From the NCBI RefSeq assembly GCF_900108945.1, contig NZ_FNYE01000006.1:124001-188000 (forward strand): a stretch of 64,000 nt of DNA, given 5' to 3'. Both the position numbers and the translations under genes were made by a program. The DNA comes from Paraburkholderia diazotrophica (lineage in GTDB: Bacteria; Pseudomonadota; Gammaproteobacteria; Burkholderiales; Burkholderiaceae). Positions within the stretch are counted from its first letter, which is position 1, and each line of letters starts with the position of its first letter. Below the pieces are notes generated by a model, which did not search any database, was not told the origin of the DNA, and saw only the letters and a program-made list of their open reading frames with translations. This document shows, piece by piece, positions 1 through 8,916 of the stretch.

Positions 1-2
1 CG

Positions 3-245
3 CGCCAGTTCCGCGATCCTCTGCCCGCCTATACGCCCGACGATGCTGCGGACGTGAAGTGTCCCGTGCTGCTGATCGATGGCGAGAAGAGCCCGCTGAT
101 GTTCCGGCGCACGGCCGAAACGCTCGCATCATGGCTGCGCGACGCGCGCCGCGAAACGGTGATGGGGGCTTCGCACGGAATGAATCTCGCGCATCCCGCC
201 GCCTTCAACCGTCTTGTCGACGCGTTCGTTCAGGCCACACGTTGA
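3..245 (+). CDS. alpha/beta hydrolase, C-terminal fragment (gene starts before the window)
   Basis: The frame is open from the first bases to the TGA at 243-245, about 80 codons, so the 5' part lies outside the window. The visible part matches the end of an alpha/beta-hydrolase fold. A strand CPVLLIDGEKSP supplies the usual acid-loop Asp, a helix follows, and GASHGMNLAHP carries the expected catalytic His (codon 174-176). The nucleophile motif is not visible, so substrate and enzyme class cannot be stated. The family call is moderately sure. Confidence 0.6.
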   Translation, partial: RQFRDPLPAYTPDDAADVKCPVLLIDGEKSPLMFRRTAETLASWLRDARRETVMGASHGMNLAHPAAFNRLVDAFVQATR

Positions 246-258
246 CATTTCTGACAGG

Positions 259-660
259 TCAGTCTTTAGCGTGCGCGTCGACATCGAGCGCGCGCTCGGC
301 CGCTTCGCCGACGAAGCCGCGATAGTACAGATGCACGCCGATCGCGAGCGAGTCGTGACGGATCTCGTTGAACGCCTTCCACGCTTTCATCGGCTCCTTG
401 AACACGAGGTAATGCGCTTCCTGCGAGACGAGACGCGCGACCTGATGCAGGCCATGCCCATGCAGACGGTCGACGAGTTCGTCGAGGCTGCGGTGCGTGC
501 GCGCGTCCGTGCGCGGATAGAGCATGTGCAGAACCGCGACCTTTTCCGTGGCAAGCGCCGCCGACAGCGCGAGCACGATGTCCTGATGATTCAGCGCCGT
601 GACGACGATATCGTCCGTTTCTTCTGTCGCGGGAAAGAGCGTGTCGATGTTCATGTTCAT
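259..660 (-). CDS. conserved hypothetical protein, about 133 aa
   Basis: I do not recognise a family. The product is soluble, has no signal peptide or membrane segment, and is rich in Ala, His and acidic residues, with the N-terminus MNMNIDTLF. An ATG at 669 is also in frame, but the AGGA sequence sits directly against it and 9-10 nt before the ATG at 660, so I prefer 660. It converges with the upstream hydrolase and leaves only 13 bp between the stops. A stable hairpin lies just upstream of its start (692-723) and may affect its expression. Confidence 0.55.
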   Translation of the reverse strand: MNMNIDTLFPATEETDDIVVTALNHQDIVLALSAALATEKVAVLHMLYPRTDARTHRSLDELVDRLHGHGLHQVARLVSQEAHYLVFKEPMKAWKAFNEIRHDSLAIGVHLYYRGFVGEAAERALDVDAHAKD

Positions 661-1029
661 TTTGTGCATTCCTGTGTCTGACTTTAAAAGAGACCCGCCG
701 CTTGATCGATCTCGCGGCGGGTCAAAGACAGCATTGTGTTTTGCAGGGGAAGCTCAACACGAATCCAGTATCTCAGACGCAATTGCGTTTAGCGTCACGC
801 GCTGGAGCAAAACATTGTTGCATTGAGCGTTCTCTCTTTCATCTGTCTGTCGGCGTGGAGCCTTTATTTCATGTTCGAGTATTGCTTCGTACGAGATTGA
901 TTGTTGCGCGAGAGCGATGCAATCAAACGGCATGCGGGCCGTAGAATGCACACGGCTGCCGGAGGCGCGGACGCGCGTGATCGCCGGCTTCGCAATGTCT
1001 CAGGAATGCAAAGTCGAAAGGAATCCCAG
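661..1029. other. intergenic region between divergent hypothetical gene and gltA
   Basis: This 369-bp stretch separates two divergently oriented genes. Apart from the hairpin at 692-723 I see no gene. The frame of gltA stays open upstream to 901, but that extension lacks a ribosome binding site and does not resemble citrate synthase. No convincing -35/-10 pair was found, although promoters for both genes should lie here. Confidence 0.5.
692..723 (-). promoter_or_regulatory. 10-bp hairpin just upstream of the 259-660 gene
   Basis: GACCCGCCGC (692-701) and GCGGCGGGTC (714-723) form a perfect 10-bp stem with a 12-nt loop. Read on the minus strand, the stem is followed by TCTTTTAAAG, so it resembles a weak intrinsic terminator or attenuator 32 nt before the preferred start codon. 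It could alternatively terminate transcription arriving from the gltA side. The role is inferred from position and shape only. Confidence 0.45.
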
Positions 1030-2331
1030 ATGAACGTATCAACGACCAAAGCCTTGCTGTCGTTTTCGAATAGCGACGAGAAGATCGAGCTGCCGGTTTA
1101 TAAAGGATCGATGGGTCCGGACGTAATCGATATTCGCAAGCTCTACGGACAGACGGGCAAGTTCACTTACGATCCGGGCTTCATGTCGACGGCGTCGTGC
1201 AATTCGGCGATAACGTATATCGATGGCGATAAGGGCGAATTGCTGTATCGCGGCTATCCGATCGACAATCTCGCGCAGAACGCGGACTTTCTGGAAACGT
1301 GCTACCTGCTGCTGAAAGGCGAGTTGCCAAATGCGCAGCAAAAGAAAGAGTTCGAAGACACCGTCACGAAGCACACGATGGTTCACGAGCAGATGCATTT
1401 CTTCTTCCGCGGCTTTCGCCGCGACGCGCACCCGATGGCGATTCTCGTCGCCGCAGTCGGCGCGCTGTCGGCGTTCTATCACGACTCGCTCGACATCAAC
1501 GACCCGACGCATCGCGATGTTTCCGCGATTCGCATGATCGCGAAGCTGCCGACGCTGGTCGCGATGGTGTACAAGTACTCGATCGGCCAGCCGTTCGTGT
1601 ATCCGCGCAACGACCTGTCGTATAGCGCGAACTTCATGCAGATGATGTTCTCGAACCCGGCGGAAGAGTACAAGGTCAACGACGTACTGGTGCGCGCGCT
1701 GGACCGCATCCTGATCCTGCACGCAGACCACGAGCAGAACGCGTCGACGTCGACGGTGCGCCTCGCAGGTTCGTCGGGTGCGAATCCGTTTGCATGCATC
1801 GCAGCGGGTATCGCCTGTCTGTGGGGCCCGGCGCACGGCGGCGCGAACGAAGCCGCGCTGAACATGCTCGAAGAAATCGGCTCGGTCGACAACATTCCTG
1901 AGTTCATCAAGCAGGTGAAGGACAAGAACTCGGGCGTGAAGCTGATGGGCTTCGGCCACCGCGTCTACAAGAACTACGATCCGCGCGCGAAGCTGATGCG
2001 CGAGACGTGCCACGAAGTGCTGAACGAACTGGGCCTGCACGACGACCCGTTGTTCAAGCTCGCGATGGCGCTCGAAAAGATCGCGCTGGAAGACGAGTAC
2101 TTCGTGTCGCGCAAGCTGTACCCGAACGTCGATTTCTACTCGGGCATCGTGCAGCGCGCGCTGGGCATCCCGACGTCGATGTTCACGTGCATCTTCGCGA
2201 TGGCGCGTACTGTCGGCTGGATTGCACAGTGGAACGAAATGATCGCCGATCCCGAGCAGAAGATCGGCCGTCCGCGTCAGCTTTTCATCGGCGAAACGCC
2301 GCGTGACGCGAAGCCGGTCGCACGCCGTTAA
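1030..2331 (+). CDS. gltA: citrate synthase (433 aa)
   Basis: This enzyme condenses acetyl-CoA and oxaloacetate to citrate in the TCA cycle. The protein aligns throughout with the long type II (hexameric, Gram-negative) form. The catalytic residues are visible: His269 in [10 protein letters not shown], His310 in GFGHRVYKN and Asp368 in PNVDFYSG. The frame is open from 901, but ATG 1030 is preceded by AAAGGA (1017-1022) and gives the usual length, so it is taken as the start. No sdh genes adjoin it, so it stands alone with its own terminator. It may be a second gltA copy, but that cannot be tested here. Confidence 0.97.
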   Translation: MNVSTTKALLSFSNSDEKIELPVYKGSMGPDVIDIRKLYGQTGKFTYDPGFMSTASCNSAITYIDGDKGELLYRGYPIDNLAQNADFLETCYLLLKGELPNAQQKKEFEDTVTKHTMVHEQMHFFFRGFRRDAHPMAILVAAVGALSAFYHDSLDINDPTHRDVSAIRMIAKLPTLVAMVYKYSIGQPFVYPRNDLSYSANFMQMMFSNPAEEYKVNDVLVRALDRILILHADHEQNASTSTVRLAGSSGANPFACIAAGIACLWGPAHGGANEAALNMLEEIGSVDNIPEFIKQVKDKNSGVKLMGFGHRVYKNYDPRAKLMRETCHEVLNELGLHDDPLFKLAMALEKIALEDEYFVSRKLYPNVDFYSGIVQRALGIPTSMFTCIFAMARTVGWIAQWNEMIADPEQKIGRPRQLFIGETPRDAKPVARR

Positions 2332-2690
2332 GCGTTTGTCAGTTATCGAAGCTTGCTTTTGCACACCCTATCCGCGGCATCGTCTGAAAGCGCAGGCGCC
2401 GTTTCCGCAAGAGGGAAACGGCGCCTTTTTCATTCGGGCGCCGCATTCGATATCGGCAGGATGGCGAATCAATTGCTTTGCGTTCGTCCCGCGCGTGAGG
2501 GACTTCGCTGCTCGCCTGAAGCCATTTCACGCATCGACAGCACGACCCGTGCCATGTGCGCCGCCCGACTCCCGCTTCATGCATTACACGAAAAAATCAT
2601 GAAGATCGGGGCACCCGCCGCGCTATCCTCTGTCCTAATTGCGCGAACCCTCTACAATCGGAACGAAGCCACTAGCACAGGAGCATGCTG
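2332..2690. other. gltA-glucosidase intergenic region
   Basis: The 359-bp gap holds the gltA terminator in its first third. The remainder must carry the promoter for the glucosidase gene. I see no convincing ORF, repeat or second hairpin in it. Confidence 0.5.
2394..2430 (+). terminator. Rho-independent terminator of gltA
   Basis: AGGCGCCGTTTCC (2394-2406) pairs perfectly with GGAAACGGCGCCT (2414-2426) across a 7-nt loop and is followed by a run of five T residues (2426-2430). It lies 63 bp after the gltA stop, which fits a monocistronic gltA transcript. Confidence 0.92.
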
Positions 2691-4970
2691 ATGCAGGATC
2701 CAGAAGCACTCGGCGGACTGACCCATCAGGGCGGCGTGGAATATCGCGGCGACGACCCTGACAGCGCGTTCATCGCGCCGGAAAACCTGAATATCGCCGC
2801 CGCGACGCAGCATGTGCTGAAATCGGGCGGCACGTTCATCGTCAACGATCCGCTCGGCGATGTCACGGGGCACGACGACGGTCTGTTCGTCAACGATACC
2901 CGCGTGCTGTCGCAGCTGCGTTTGACCTTCGGCGGCCGCGCGCCGTCGCTGCTGTCGGGCAGCGTCAGCAGCGACAACACTTCATTCACCGCGCATCTGA
3001 CCAATCGTCCGCTGCCGCCGCTCGGCGGCAACAGCACGCCGGAAGGCGTGATTCACGTCGAACGCGTGCGCGTGCTGTCGGGCACGGTGATGAACGAAGC
3101 GATCGAGCTCACCAACTACGGCACGACGGATGCCGTCGTGCCGCTGTCCATTTCGTTCGCGAGCGACTTTCGCGACATGTTCGAAGTGCGCGGCCTGAAG
3201 CGTGACCAGCAGGGCTCCGTCGAAACGCCGCGCGTGCACAAGAACGAAGTGTTGCTCGGCTATGTGGGTCTCGACGACGTCGCGCGACGCGTGCGCGTCG
3301 CGTTTTCGCCGATGCCCGACAAGCTGCTGGCGGGCCGCGCCGATTACTCGGTGAATCTGCCGGCGCAGGCGTGCGTGTCGATCTATCTGTCGGTGGCCGT
3401 GCAGGTCGAGGCGCACAAGGGCGCGCCCGACGTCAACGTGCCGCAATCGACGCATACCGTCACCGAGCTTCACGTGTCGCAGATCGATGCGGCGCGGCCG
3501 CGCGTGGGCCGCTCGGCCGTGCGCGCGGCGCTCGTCGACGCGCACCTGGTGATGCGCGAGCGGCGCCGCGCATCGGCGCGCGTGCGCTCGAGCAATCCGC
3601 TTTTCAACGCGTGGATCGACCGCTCGCAAGCGGACCTCAATCTGCTGACGACGGATCTCGCGACGGGGCCGTATCCGTATGCGGGCATTCCGTGGTTCTC
3701 GACGCCGTTCGGGCGCGACGCCGTCATCACGTCGCTGCAGACGCTGTGGCTGCAGCCGGCTCTTGCGCGCGGCGTGCTGCGCTTTCTCGCCGAGCATCAG
3801 GCGAAGGAGGACTCCGCGTTCCGCGATGCCGCCGTCGGCAAGATCATGCACGAAATGCGCCGCAGCGAAATGGCGGCGACGGGCGAGGTGCCGTTTGCGC
3901 TGTACTACGGCGGTGTCGATACGACGCCGCTGTTCATCGTGCTCGCGGGCGCGTACGTTGCGCGCACGGGTGACACGAAGCTCGTCGACGAGCTGTGGCC
4001 GGCGCTCGAACGCGCGACGAAGTGGGTCGCGGCCGTGTGCGACCGCAACCGCTACGGGCTGCTCGACTATCAGCGCGCGTCGGACAGCGGCCTCGCGAAC
4101 CAGGGCTGGAAGGACAGCCACGATTCCGTCTTTCACGCGGACGGACGCTACCCCGACGGGCCCATCGCGCTCGTCGAAGTACAGGCCTATGCGAGTGCCG
4201 CGTTCGACACGATGGCGCACTTCGCGACGCTGCGCGGCCAGACCGAGGAGGCTGCGCGCTATATGCAGCGCGCAATGGCGATACGTGCGTGCGTCGAAGA
4301 CAAGTACTGGATGGACGACACGAGCTTTTACGGCATCGCGCTCGACGGCAAGGGCGATCTGTGCCGCGTGCTCGCGTCGAATGCGGGACATCTGCTCGCG
4401 TTCGGCTTGCCGTCGCGCGAGCGTGGCGAAGCGGTGGCACGTGCGCTGGAGTCGGCGCTCTTTCATACGGGCTGGGGCGTGCGCACACTGGCGGCGGGCC
4501 AGCCGCGCTTCAATCCGATGGCGTATCACAACGGCTCAGTCTGGCCGCACGACAATGCGATCTGCGCGCGCGGCCTCGCGCGCTATGGCAACAAGGCGGC
4601 GGCCGTGCGTCTGTTGCAGGCGCTCTTTCAGGCAGCCGTCAATTTCGACATGCGGCTGCCGGAGCTGTTCTGCGGCTTTCCGCGCCGCCGTGGCGAACCG
4701 CCGACGGCGTATCCCGTCGCGTGTCTGCCGCAAGCCTGGGCAGCCGGCTCGCCGTTCATGATGCTCGAAGCGTGCCTGGGCGTGACGATCGACGCGGAGC
4801 GGCGCGAAGTGCTGATCGAGCAGCCGATGCTGCCCGATGGTATCGACTGGATCGAGATCAGCGATCTGCGCGTCGGCGATTCGTCGGTGTCGATCACGTT
4901 CCGGCGCGTCGCGGGCAAGGTCGTGGCGTCGGCGGAGCAGGGGGATGTGCGGGTGATCGCGCTGTTGTAA
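2691..4970 (+). CDS. amylo-alpha-1,6-glucosidase / glycogen-debranching-type glycosidase (759 aa)
   Basis: The protein looks like the bacterial family with an N-terminal GDE_N_bis beta-sandwich (about residues 30-240) and a C-terminal (alpha/alpha)6-barrel. GIPWFSTPFGRDA near residue 335 is typical of the barrel's active-site entrance, and NGSVWPHDNA near residue 610 is another conserved loop. It probably hydrolyses alpha-1,6 branch points or small alpha-glucans, though some relatives act on other sugars. ATG 2685 is also in frame, but AGGAG (2679-2683) is spaced correctly only for ATG 2691. No other glycogen gene adjoins it. There is no signal peptide, so the protein is probably cytoplasmic. 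Confidence 0.85.
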   Translation: MQDPEALGGLTHQGGVEYRGDDPDSAFIAPENLNIAAATQHVLKSGGTFIVNDPLGDVTGHDDGLFVNDTRVLSQLRLTFGGRAPSLLSGSVSSDNTSFTAHLTNRPLPPLGGNSTPEGVIHVERVRVLSGTVMNEAIELTNYGTTDAVVPLSISFASDFRDMFEVRGLKRDQQGSVETPRVHKNEVLLGYVGLDDVARRVRVAFSPMPDKLLAGRADYSVNLPAQACVSIYLSVAVQVEAHKGAPDVNVPQSTHTVTELHVSQIDAARPRVGRSAVRAALVDAHLVMRERRRASARVRSSNPLFNAWIDRSQADLNLLTTDLATGPYPYAGIPWFSTPFGRDAVITSLQTLWLQPALARGVLRFLAEHQAKEDSAFRDAAVGKIMHEMRRSEMAATGEVPFALYYGGVDTTPLFIVLAGAYVARTGDTKLVDELWPALERATKWVAAVCDRNRYGLLDYQRASDSGLANQGWKDSHDSVFHADGRYPDGPIALVEVQAYASAAFDTMAHFATLRGQTEEAARYMQRAMAIRACVEDKYWMDDTSFYGIALDGKGDLCRVLASNAGHLLAFGLPSRERGEAVARALESALFHTGWGVRTLAAGQPRFNPMAYHNGSVWPHDNAICARGLARYGNKAAAVRLLQALFQAAVNFDMRLPELFCGFPRRRGEPPTAYPVACLPQAWAAGSPFMMLEACLGVTIDAERREVLIEQPMLPDGIDWIEISDLRVGDSSVSITFRRVAGKVVASAEQGDVRVIALL

Positions 4971-5007
4971 GCCGCCGTCCATCAACCTTCGTCGACGGAG
5001 CCCGAAC

Positions 5008-5748
5008 ATGCCGCAAAACGTCTACGTCGTGTTCAAGGGCGCGCTGAAACTGGGCGTGCCCTTTCTCGACGGCTACAAAGGCGACCCGCACTATGTGATC
5101 GTCGTCGACGATACCAAAGGGGGCGACTTCGAGATCGTCACCAACGTGAAGTCCGACAGCTCGCTCACGGGCCCCGCCGGATACCACGTGCTCTATGCGT
5201 GGAACCCGTATTTCGATCATCCGATGATCGCCGATCTCGCGAAGCTGCCGCTCGGCCTCACGCAGACGGGATTTCCGAAGCTCGACTACGTGCACGACAC
5301 GCGTCTCGTCGATCTGACGACGATGCGCCCCATCACGCTCGATACGCAGACCGAGCACAACGACATCAACGCGCTCGTCAACGGGATGCTGCAACTCGAC
5401 ATGTCGGCGGCGCACGTCGACTATGTCTATCGAAGCAAGAGCGGCACCGACAGGCGGCACGGCTGGAAGCCCACGGAGAATGTCAGCGTGTACGGCTTCG
5501 GCTTTCTGTTCGAACCGGAGAAGGACGGCTTGCACGAAACGCACATGAATCAGGGCAATCCGAAGCCGCAGCCGGGCAGCCACGTGAGGGACCACTCGTC
5601 GGAGAACGGGACCTTTCAGGACGGCGCAGTGCTGGTCGAAGTGGATGGACGGTTTCAGGCGCTCTTCGTGGCGTTCCAGACGCAGCTCGTGCCGACCGAC
5701 AACCGGGGCTGGCCGATTCCCGGCACGTCGCATCCGATTCTCGGCTAG
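5008..5748 (+). CDS. DUF2278 (YukJ-like) family protein, 246 aa
   Basis: The sequence has the hallmarks of DUF2278: an N-terminal YVVFKGALKLGVPF, a central HNDINALVNGML and a C-terminal VLVEVDGRFQALFVAFQTQ followed by PTDNRGWPI. The family has no assigned biochemical role that I can state. No signal peptide or membrane helix is seen. It follows the glucosidase by 37 bp on the same strand and may be co-transcribed. Confidence 0.8.
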   Translation: MPQNVYVVFKGALKLGVPFLDGYKGDPHYVIVVDDTKGGDFEIVTNVKSDSSLTGPAGYHVLYAWNPYFDHPMIADLAKLPLGLTQTGFPKLDYVHDTRLVDLTTMRPITLDTQTEHNDINALVNGMLQLDMSAAHVDYVYRSKSGTDRRHGWKPTENVSVYGFGFLFEPEKDGLHETHMNQGNPKPQPGSHVRDHSSENGTFQDGAVLVEVDGRFQALFVAFQTQLVPTDNRGWPIPGTSHPILG

Positions 5749-5893
5749 CAGCACGCCGACGTGCCCATCGCTGCACGATGCTGACACGGTGCTAAGCTTG
5801 CAAACGCGTTCAGCGTAATTTCAGGGGCGGCGTCGCTTGCGCCGGTTTCATCCGACGAGTGCCGGCCAGCGCAGCAGCCCACGGGAGAACCTC

Positions 5894-6856
5894 ATGGCGG
5901 CACGCTCGATTGCATCGTTGTCCCTCTCGTTCGGCCTCGTGTCGATTCCTGTACGGCTCTATTCCGCGACCGAAAGCGGGTCGGACGTGCGCTTCAATAT
6001 GCTCGCGCCCGACGGTTCCCGCGTGAAGCAGCAATACATCTCGGAGACGACGGGCGCCATCGTCGAGCGCTCGTCGATGAAGAAGGGCTACGAGTTCGAG
6101 AAAGACCGCTTCGTCGTCTTCACGGCCGACGAACTGAAGGCGCTCGAAGAAAGCGCGAGCCACGTCGTCGAGATCGTGGCCTTCATTCCGGAGAAGTCGG
6201 TCGATCCCGTCTACTACGACAAGGCGTATTACATCGCGCCCGACAAGCGCGGCGGCAAGCCCTATAGCCTGCTGCAACAGGCGCTCGCGGAGAGCGGCCG
6301 CTGCGCGCTGGCGAAGTGGGCGTTCAAGGGCAAGACACGCATCGTCCAGGTGCGGCCCGCCGAAGACGGCCTCGTGTTCCAGCAACTGCTGTTCGCGGAC
6401 GAAGTGCGCTCGCTGAAGGACCTGAACATCGAGCACGTGAGCGTCACCGCGTCGGAGCTTAAGCTCGCGATGCAGATCATCGAGCAGGGCGCCGAGGACC
6501 ACTACGACGCGAGCGCATACGAGGACGAGGAGAAGAAGCGCATCCTCGCGGCCATCGACAGGAAGATAGAAGGCCAGCAGGTCATCTCGGCCGAGCGCGC
6601 AGATGTGCCCGAGCCGGGCGGCGAAGTGATCGACCTGATGGAAGCATTGCGCGCGAGTCTGAAAGGCGGCGCGAGGGCCAAGCCTGCTGCCGCGTCCGCG
6701 AGTCCATCCGAGAGTCCGTCTGCAAGCCCGCAAAAGCGCAAGGCCGCCGAGCCCGTGACCGACATCGCCGCCGCGCCGAGAACGCGCAAGCCTGCTGCGC
6801 GCGCGGCGAAAGCACCCGCTGCCGAAGTGCCCACCAAGGTTCGGGCGCGCAAGTGA
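5894..6856 (+). CDS. ku: Ku protein for non-homologous end joining (320 aa)
   Basis: Bacterial Ku homodimers bind DNA double-strand ends and recruit LigD. The N-terminus SIASLSLSFGLVSIPVRLY is diagnostic, and the core beta-barrel spans about residues 5-200 (VDPVYYDKAYYIAPDK). It is followed by a helical region and a low-complexity Ala/Pro/Ser/Lys tail of roughly 70 residues ending RKPAAR...VRARK. Long basic tails in other Ku proteins bind DNA. ATG 5894 has GGGAGA 6-8 nt upstream. Its stop overlaps the GTG of the next gene. No ligD is in the window, so the ligase must be encoded elsewhere. Confidence 0.95.
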   Translation: MAARSIASLSLSFGLVSIPVRLYSATESGSDVRFNMLAPDGSRVKQQYISETTGAIVERSSMKKGYEFEKDRFVVFTADELKALEESASHVVEIVAFIPEKSVDPVYYDKAYYIAPDKRGGKPYSLLQQALAESGRCALAKWAFKGKTRIVQVRPAEDGLVFQQLLFADEVRSLKDLNIEHVSVTASELKLAMQIIEQGAEDHYDASAYEDEEKKRILAAIDRKIEGQQVISAERADVPEPGGEVIDLMEALRASLKGGARAKPAAASASPSESPSASPQKRKAAEPVTDIAAAPRTRKPAARAAKAPAAEVPTKVRARK

Positions 6857-7692
6857 CGAGAGCGGATGCGGCGCATAGCCTGTCGATGCGCGAGCTGGAA
6901 TCGATGCTGGGCGTGTCGCGGCGAGTCGTCTCGGGACTCGTCGACGCCGGCTTCGTGACGCCGACGCGCGGCCCGCGCAACGCGCTGCGTTTCACGTTTC
7001 AGGATGTCGTGCTGCTGAGGACGGCGCTCCAGTTGCGTGCATCGAATATTCCTCCGCGCAAGATCGTGCAGGCGTTGCAGCGCCTCAGGTCCGAGTTGCC
7101 CGAAGCGTTGCCGCTGTCGGGCATTCGCGTTACAGCTGTCGGCAATGAGATCGTCGTGCGAACGGGGCCGTCGCAATGGGATGCGATAACAGGCCAGCAA
7201 CTGCTCGACTTCGAAGTGGCGCAGATCAAGGGCGACGTGGTGTTTCTCGAATCGTCGCCGCAACCGAAGGACGCCGCGCGCGAGGCCGACGAGTGGTACA
7301 GCCTCGCCGGTCAATTGATGGAGTCGGATGCGAAGGGCGCGGAGCAGGCGTATAGAAAAGCGATCGCGCTTTCGCCCGAACCGTTTTATGCCGCGTATGT
7401 CGATCTCGGCGCGCTGCTATGCGAATGCGAAGCGCGCTGCGAGGAAGCGCTGCACGTATTCGACGACGCGCTGTCGTATTTCCCCGAAGACGCCGTGCTG
7501 CATTTCAATCGCGCGGTGGCGCTGGAGGGACTGGATCGGCTCGCGGATGCGGAGCGAAGCTACGAGCGTTGTCTCGAACTCGATCCGTCGTACGCCGATG
7601 CGCACCATAACCTGGCCATTCTTCTCGACGGTCTCGGCGACCAGCAGGGGCTGCTGCGGCATCTGAATGCGTATCGGCGGCTGACGAATTAA
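6853..7692 (+). CDS. MerR-type HTH protein with TPR domain, coupled to ku (279 aa)
   Basis: The gene starts at GTG 6853 and overlaps the ku stop (GTGA), which indicates translational coupling. Residues about 10-75 form a MerR-like winged helix (SMRELESMLGVSRRVVSGLV, then FVTPTRG and FQDVVLLRTA). Residues about 140-275 carry three to four TPR-type helical hairpins, including AEQAYRKAIAL and AERSYERCLELDPSYADAHHN. This could be a DNA-binding scaffold or regulator acting with Ku. That role is inferred only from the overlap and the domain pair. There is no effector-binding coiled coil as in classical MerR proteins. Confidence 0.8.
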   Translation: MTRADAAHSLSMRELESMLGVSRRVVSGLVDAGFVTPTRGPRNALRFTFQDVVLLRTALQLRASNIPPRKIVQALQRLRSELPEALPLSGIRVTAVGNEIVVRTGPSQWDAITGQQLLDFEVAQIKGDVVFLESSPQPKDAAREADEWYSLAGQLMESDAKGAEQAYRKAIALSPEPFYAAYVDLGALLCECEARCEEALHVFDDALSYFPEDAVLHFNRAVALEGLDRLADAERSYERCLELDPSYADAHHNLAILLDGLGDQQGLLRHLNAYRRLTN

Positions 7693-7899
7693 AGCACCGT
7701 CCGTGCCGATATTTCGAGCACGTCCGTTCATCTGATTGTCGATTGGCGAGCGTCCAAAAAGGCGTAGACTTTCCGCTTACGCACGCAGAACCCAGTGTGC
7801 GAGAAACGCCTGCGCGGGCTCTCTTGTTCGCCATGCGCACGGGTTGATTTCGGTGCAACGGTACGCACGTAGTGAAGACAGGAATAGAGGTCACAACCC

Positions 7900-8244
7900 A
7901 TGCTGAAACCCGAATTCAACGACGCCGACAGCGCGCGTCCGGAACTGCTTTGCTTTCTTGTCGCGATTGCGGCGGCTTCGCACGCCCTGACACAGGAATG
8001 GCGTGTCGATCATGTCGTCGAATGCTGCCGTCGCTGGCTGAGGAAAAACGACGTGAAGATGCATTGGCTCGATCGGGTCAAGATCGGGCAACTCGCGCTG
8101 AAAATCGCAAGCGAGGATCTGCTGGACGCGGGTATTGCCGTGCGTCTTTCCAGCGTGAACGCGCTCTTTACGAGCGAAATGGAATTGAACGAGGCGAGCA
8201 CGATGGTGCAGCGAATGATGTCGCTGTGCCAGGAAGCGCTCTGA
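7900..8244 (+). CDS. hypothetical protein, 114 aa
   Basis: I do not recognise a family. The protein is small, soluble and probably helical. It has a Cys/Trp-rich patch VECCRRWLRKNDVKMHWLD in its first half and an acidic C-terminal helix. AGAGGT about 10 nt before ATG 7900 supports the start. It lies alone, 207 bp after the TPR gene and on the same strand. Codon use matches its neighbours, which supports a real gene. Confidence 0.55.
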   Translation: MLKPEFNDADSARPELLCFLVAIAAASHALTQEWRVDHVVECCRRWLRKNDVKMHWLDRVKIGQLALKIASEDLLDAGIAVRLSSVNALFTSEMELNEASTMVQRMMSLCQEAL

Positions 8245-8381
8245 TCGACCGGCGTCGATACCGTTTTTTAAACACAGCATTGCAATCCCGATAGCTGATC
8301 GCAAGACGTCCACCGTTCATACTCAACACTCTTGCAGCGCCGCATCGGGCGGCGCGACGGAAGCGCAGTGCAGAGGTTGTT

Positions 8382-8753
8382 GTGGACGATATCGGAATGA
8401 ATGAAGCGCGACCGCGGCGCGCCTGTTTGACAACGCGCGGCCTGATCATTGCGGCAACGAGGCGGGTCAAATGGGCAGCCCTGTTCGCCATCGCGCCGTT
8501 GCTGATGCAGGCCTGCTCCACGTCGAGTCCAGTCACGGAAGCGGCCAACCCCGGACGATATTCCCTTCATGCGACGGCCGCGGGCGGCAGCGTCGCATGG
8601 GCGAGATCGCACAAGGCGGTCATGCAGAGCGCGAGCGATTTCTGTCAGCAGCGCGGGCAGATGCTCAGCGTCGTTTCCGAATCTTCGAAAGGCGTGCGGG
8701 CACTCGAAGAACATGAGACAGAACTCACGTTCGAATGTCACTCGCGGTTTTGA
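8382..8753 (+). CDS. small putative lipoprotein, up to 123 aa
   Basis: A basic segment followed by a hydrophobic stretch ends in the lipobox LLMQAC, so Cys near residue 45 would be lipidated and the mature protein anchored to a membrane. The mature part has two further Cys residues (FCQQRG and FECHSRF) that could form a disulfide. The start is uncertain. GTG 8382 has AGAGG 5 nt upstream but gives an unusually long n-region, and ATG 8397 or a downstream TTG would be more typical for a lipoprotein. The family is not recognised. Confidence 0.6.
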   Translation: MDDIGMNEARPRRACLTTRGLIIAATRRVKWAALFAIAPLLMQACSTSSPVTEAANPGRYSLHATAAGGSVAWARSHKAVMQSASDFCQQRGQMLSVVSESSKGVRALEEHETELTFECHSRF

Positions 8754-8841
8754 TTTTGCGCCGCCTGATTCGAGTTGCCGGCTCATAAAAGGGCGCGATA
8801 GGGAACGTCCTGATGCTGGCGGGTAAGCGAGCGGTGATAAG

Positions 8842-8865
8842 AAGCCCGCCAGCGAGGCGGGCTTT
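8842..8865. terminator. bidirectional intrinsic terminator between convergent genes
   Basis: AAGCCCGCC (8842-8850) pairs with GGCGGGCTT (8856-8864) across a 5-nt loop. It lies between the convergent lipoprotein and MFS genes and has short T tracts on both sides, so it can serve both transcripts. Confidence 0.75.
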
Positions 8866-8916
8866 GTCAGGCAGTGGCACTGGAACAGTGAAGCAGTGAG
8901 TGTGGCGGCGAAGTAC

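Noticed and set aside
1039..2364. Long minus-strand ORF (441 codons) opposite citrate synthase
   Set aside because: It is the mirror of a strongly coding, G+C-rich gene, its translation is Arg/His/Ala-rich without a fold signature, and gltA is certain.
2982..4529. Minus-strand ORF of 515 codons opposite the glucosidase
   Set aside because: Its composition (Arg/His-rich) is typical of antisense frames in high-G+C genomes, and no motif is present.
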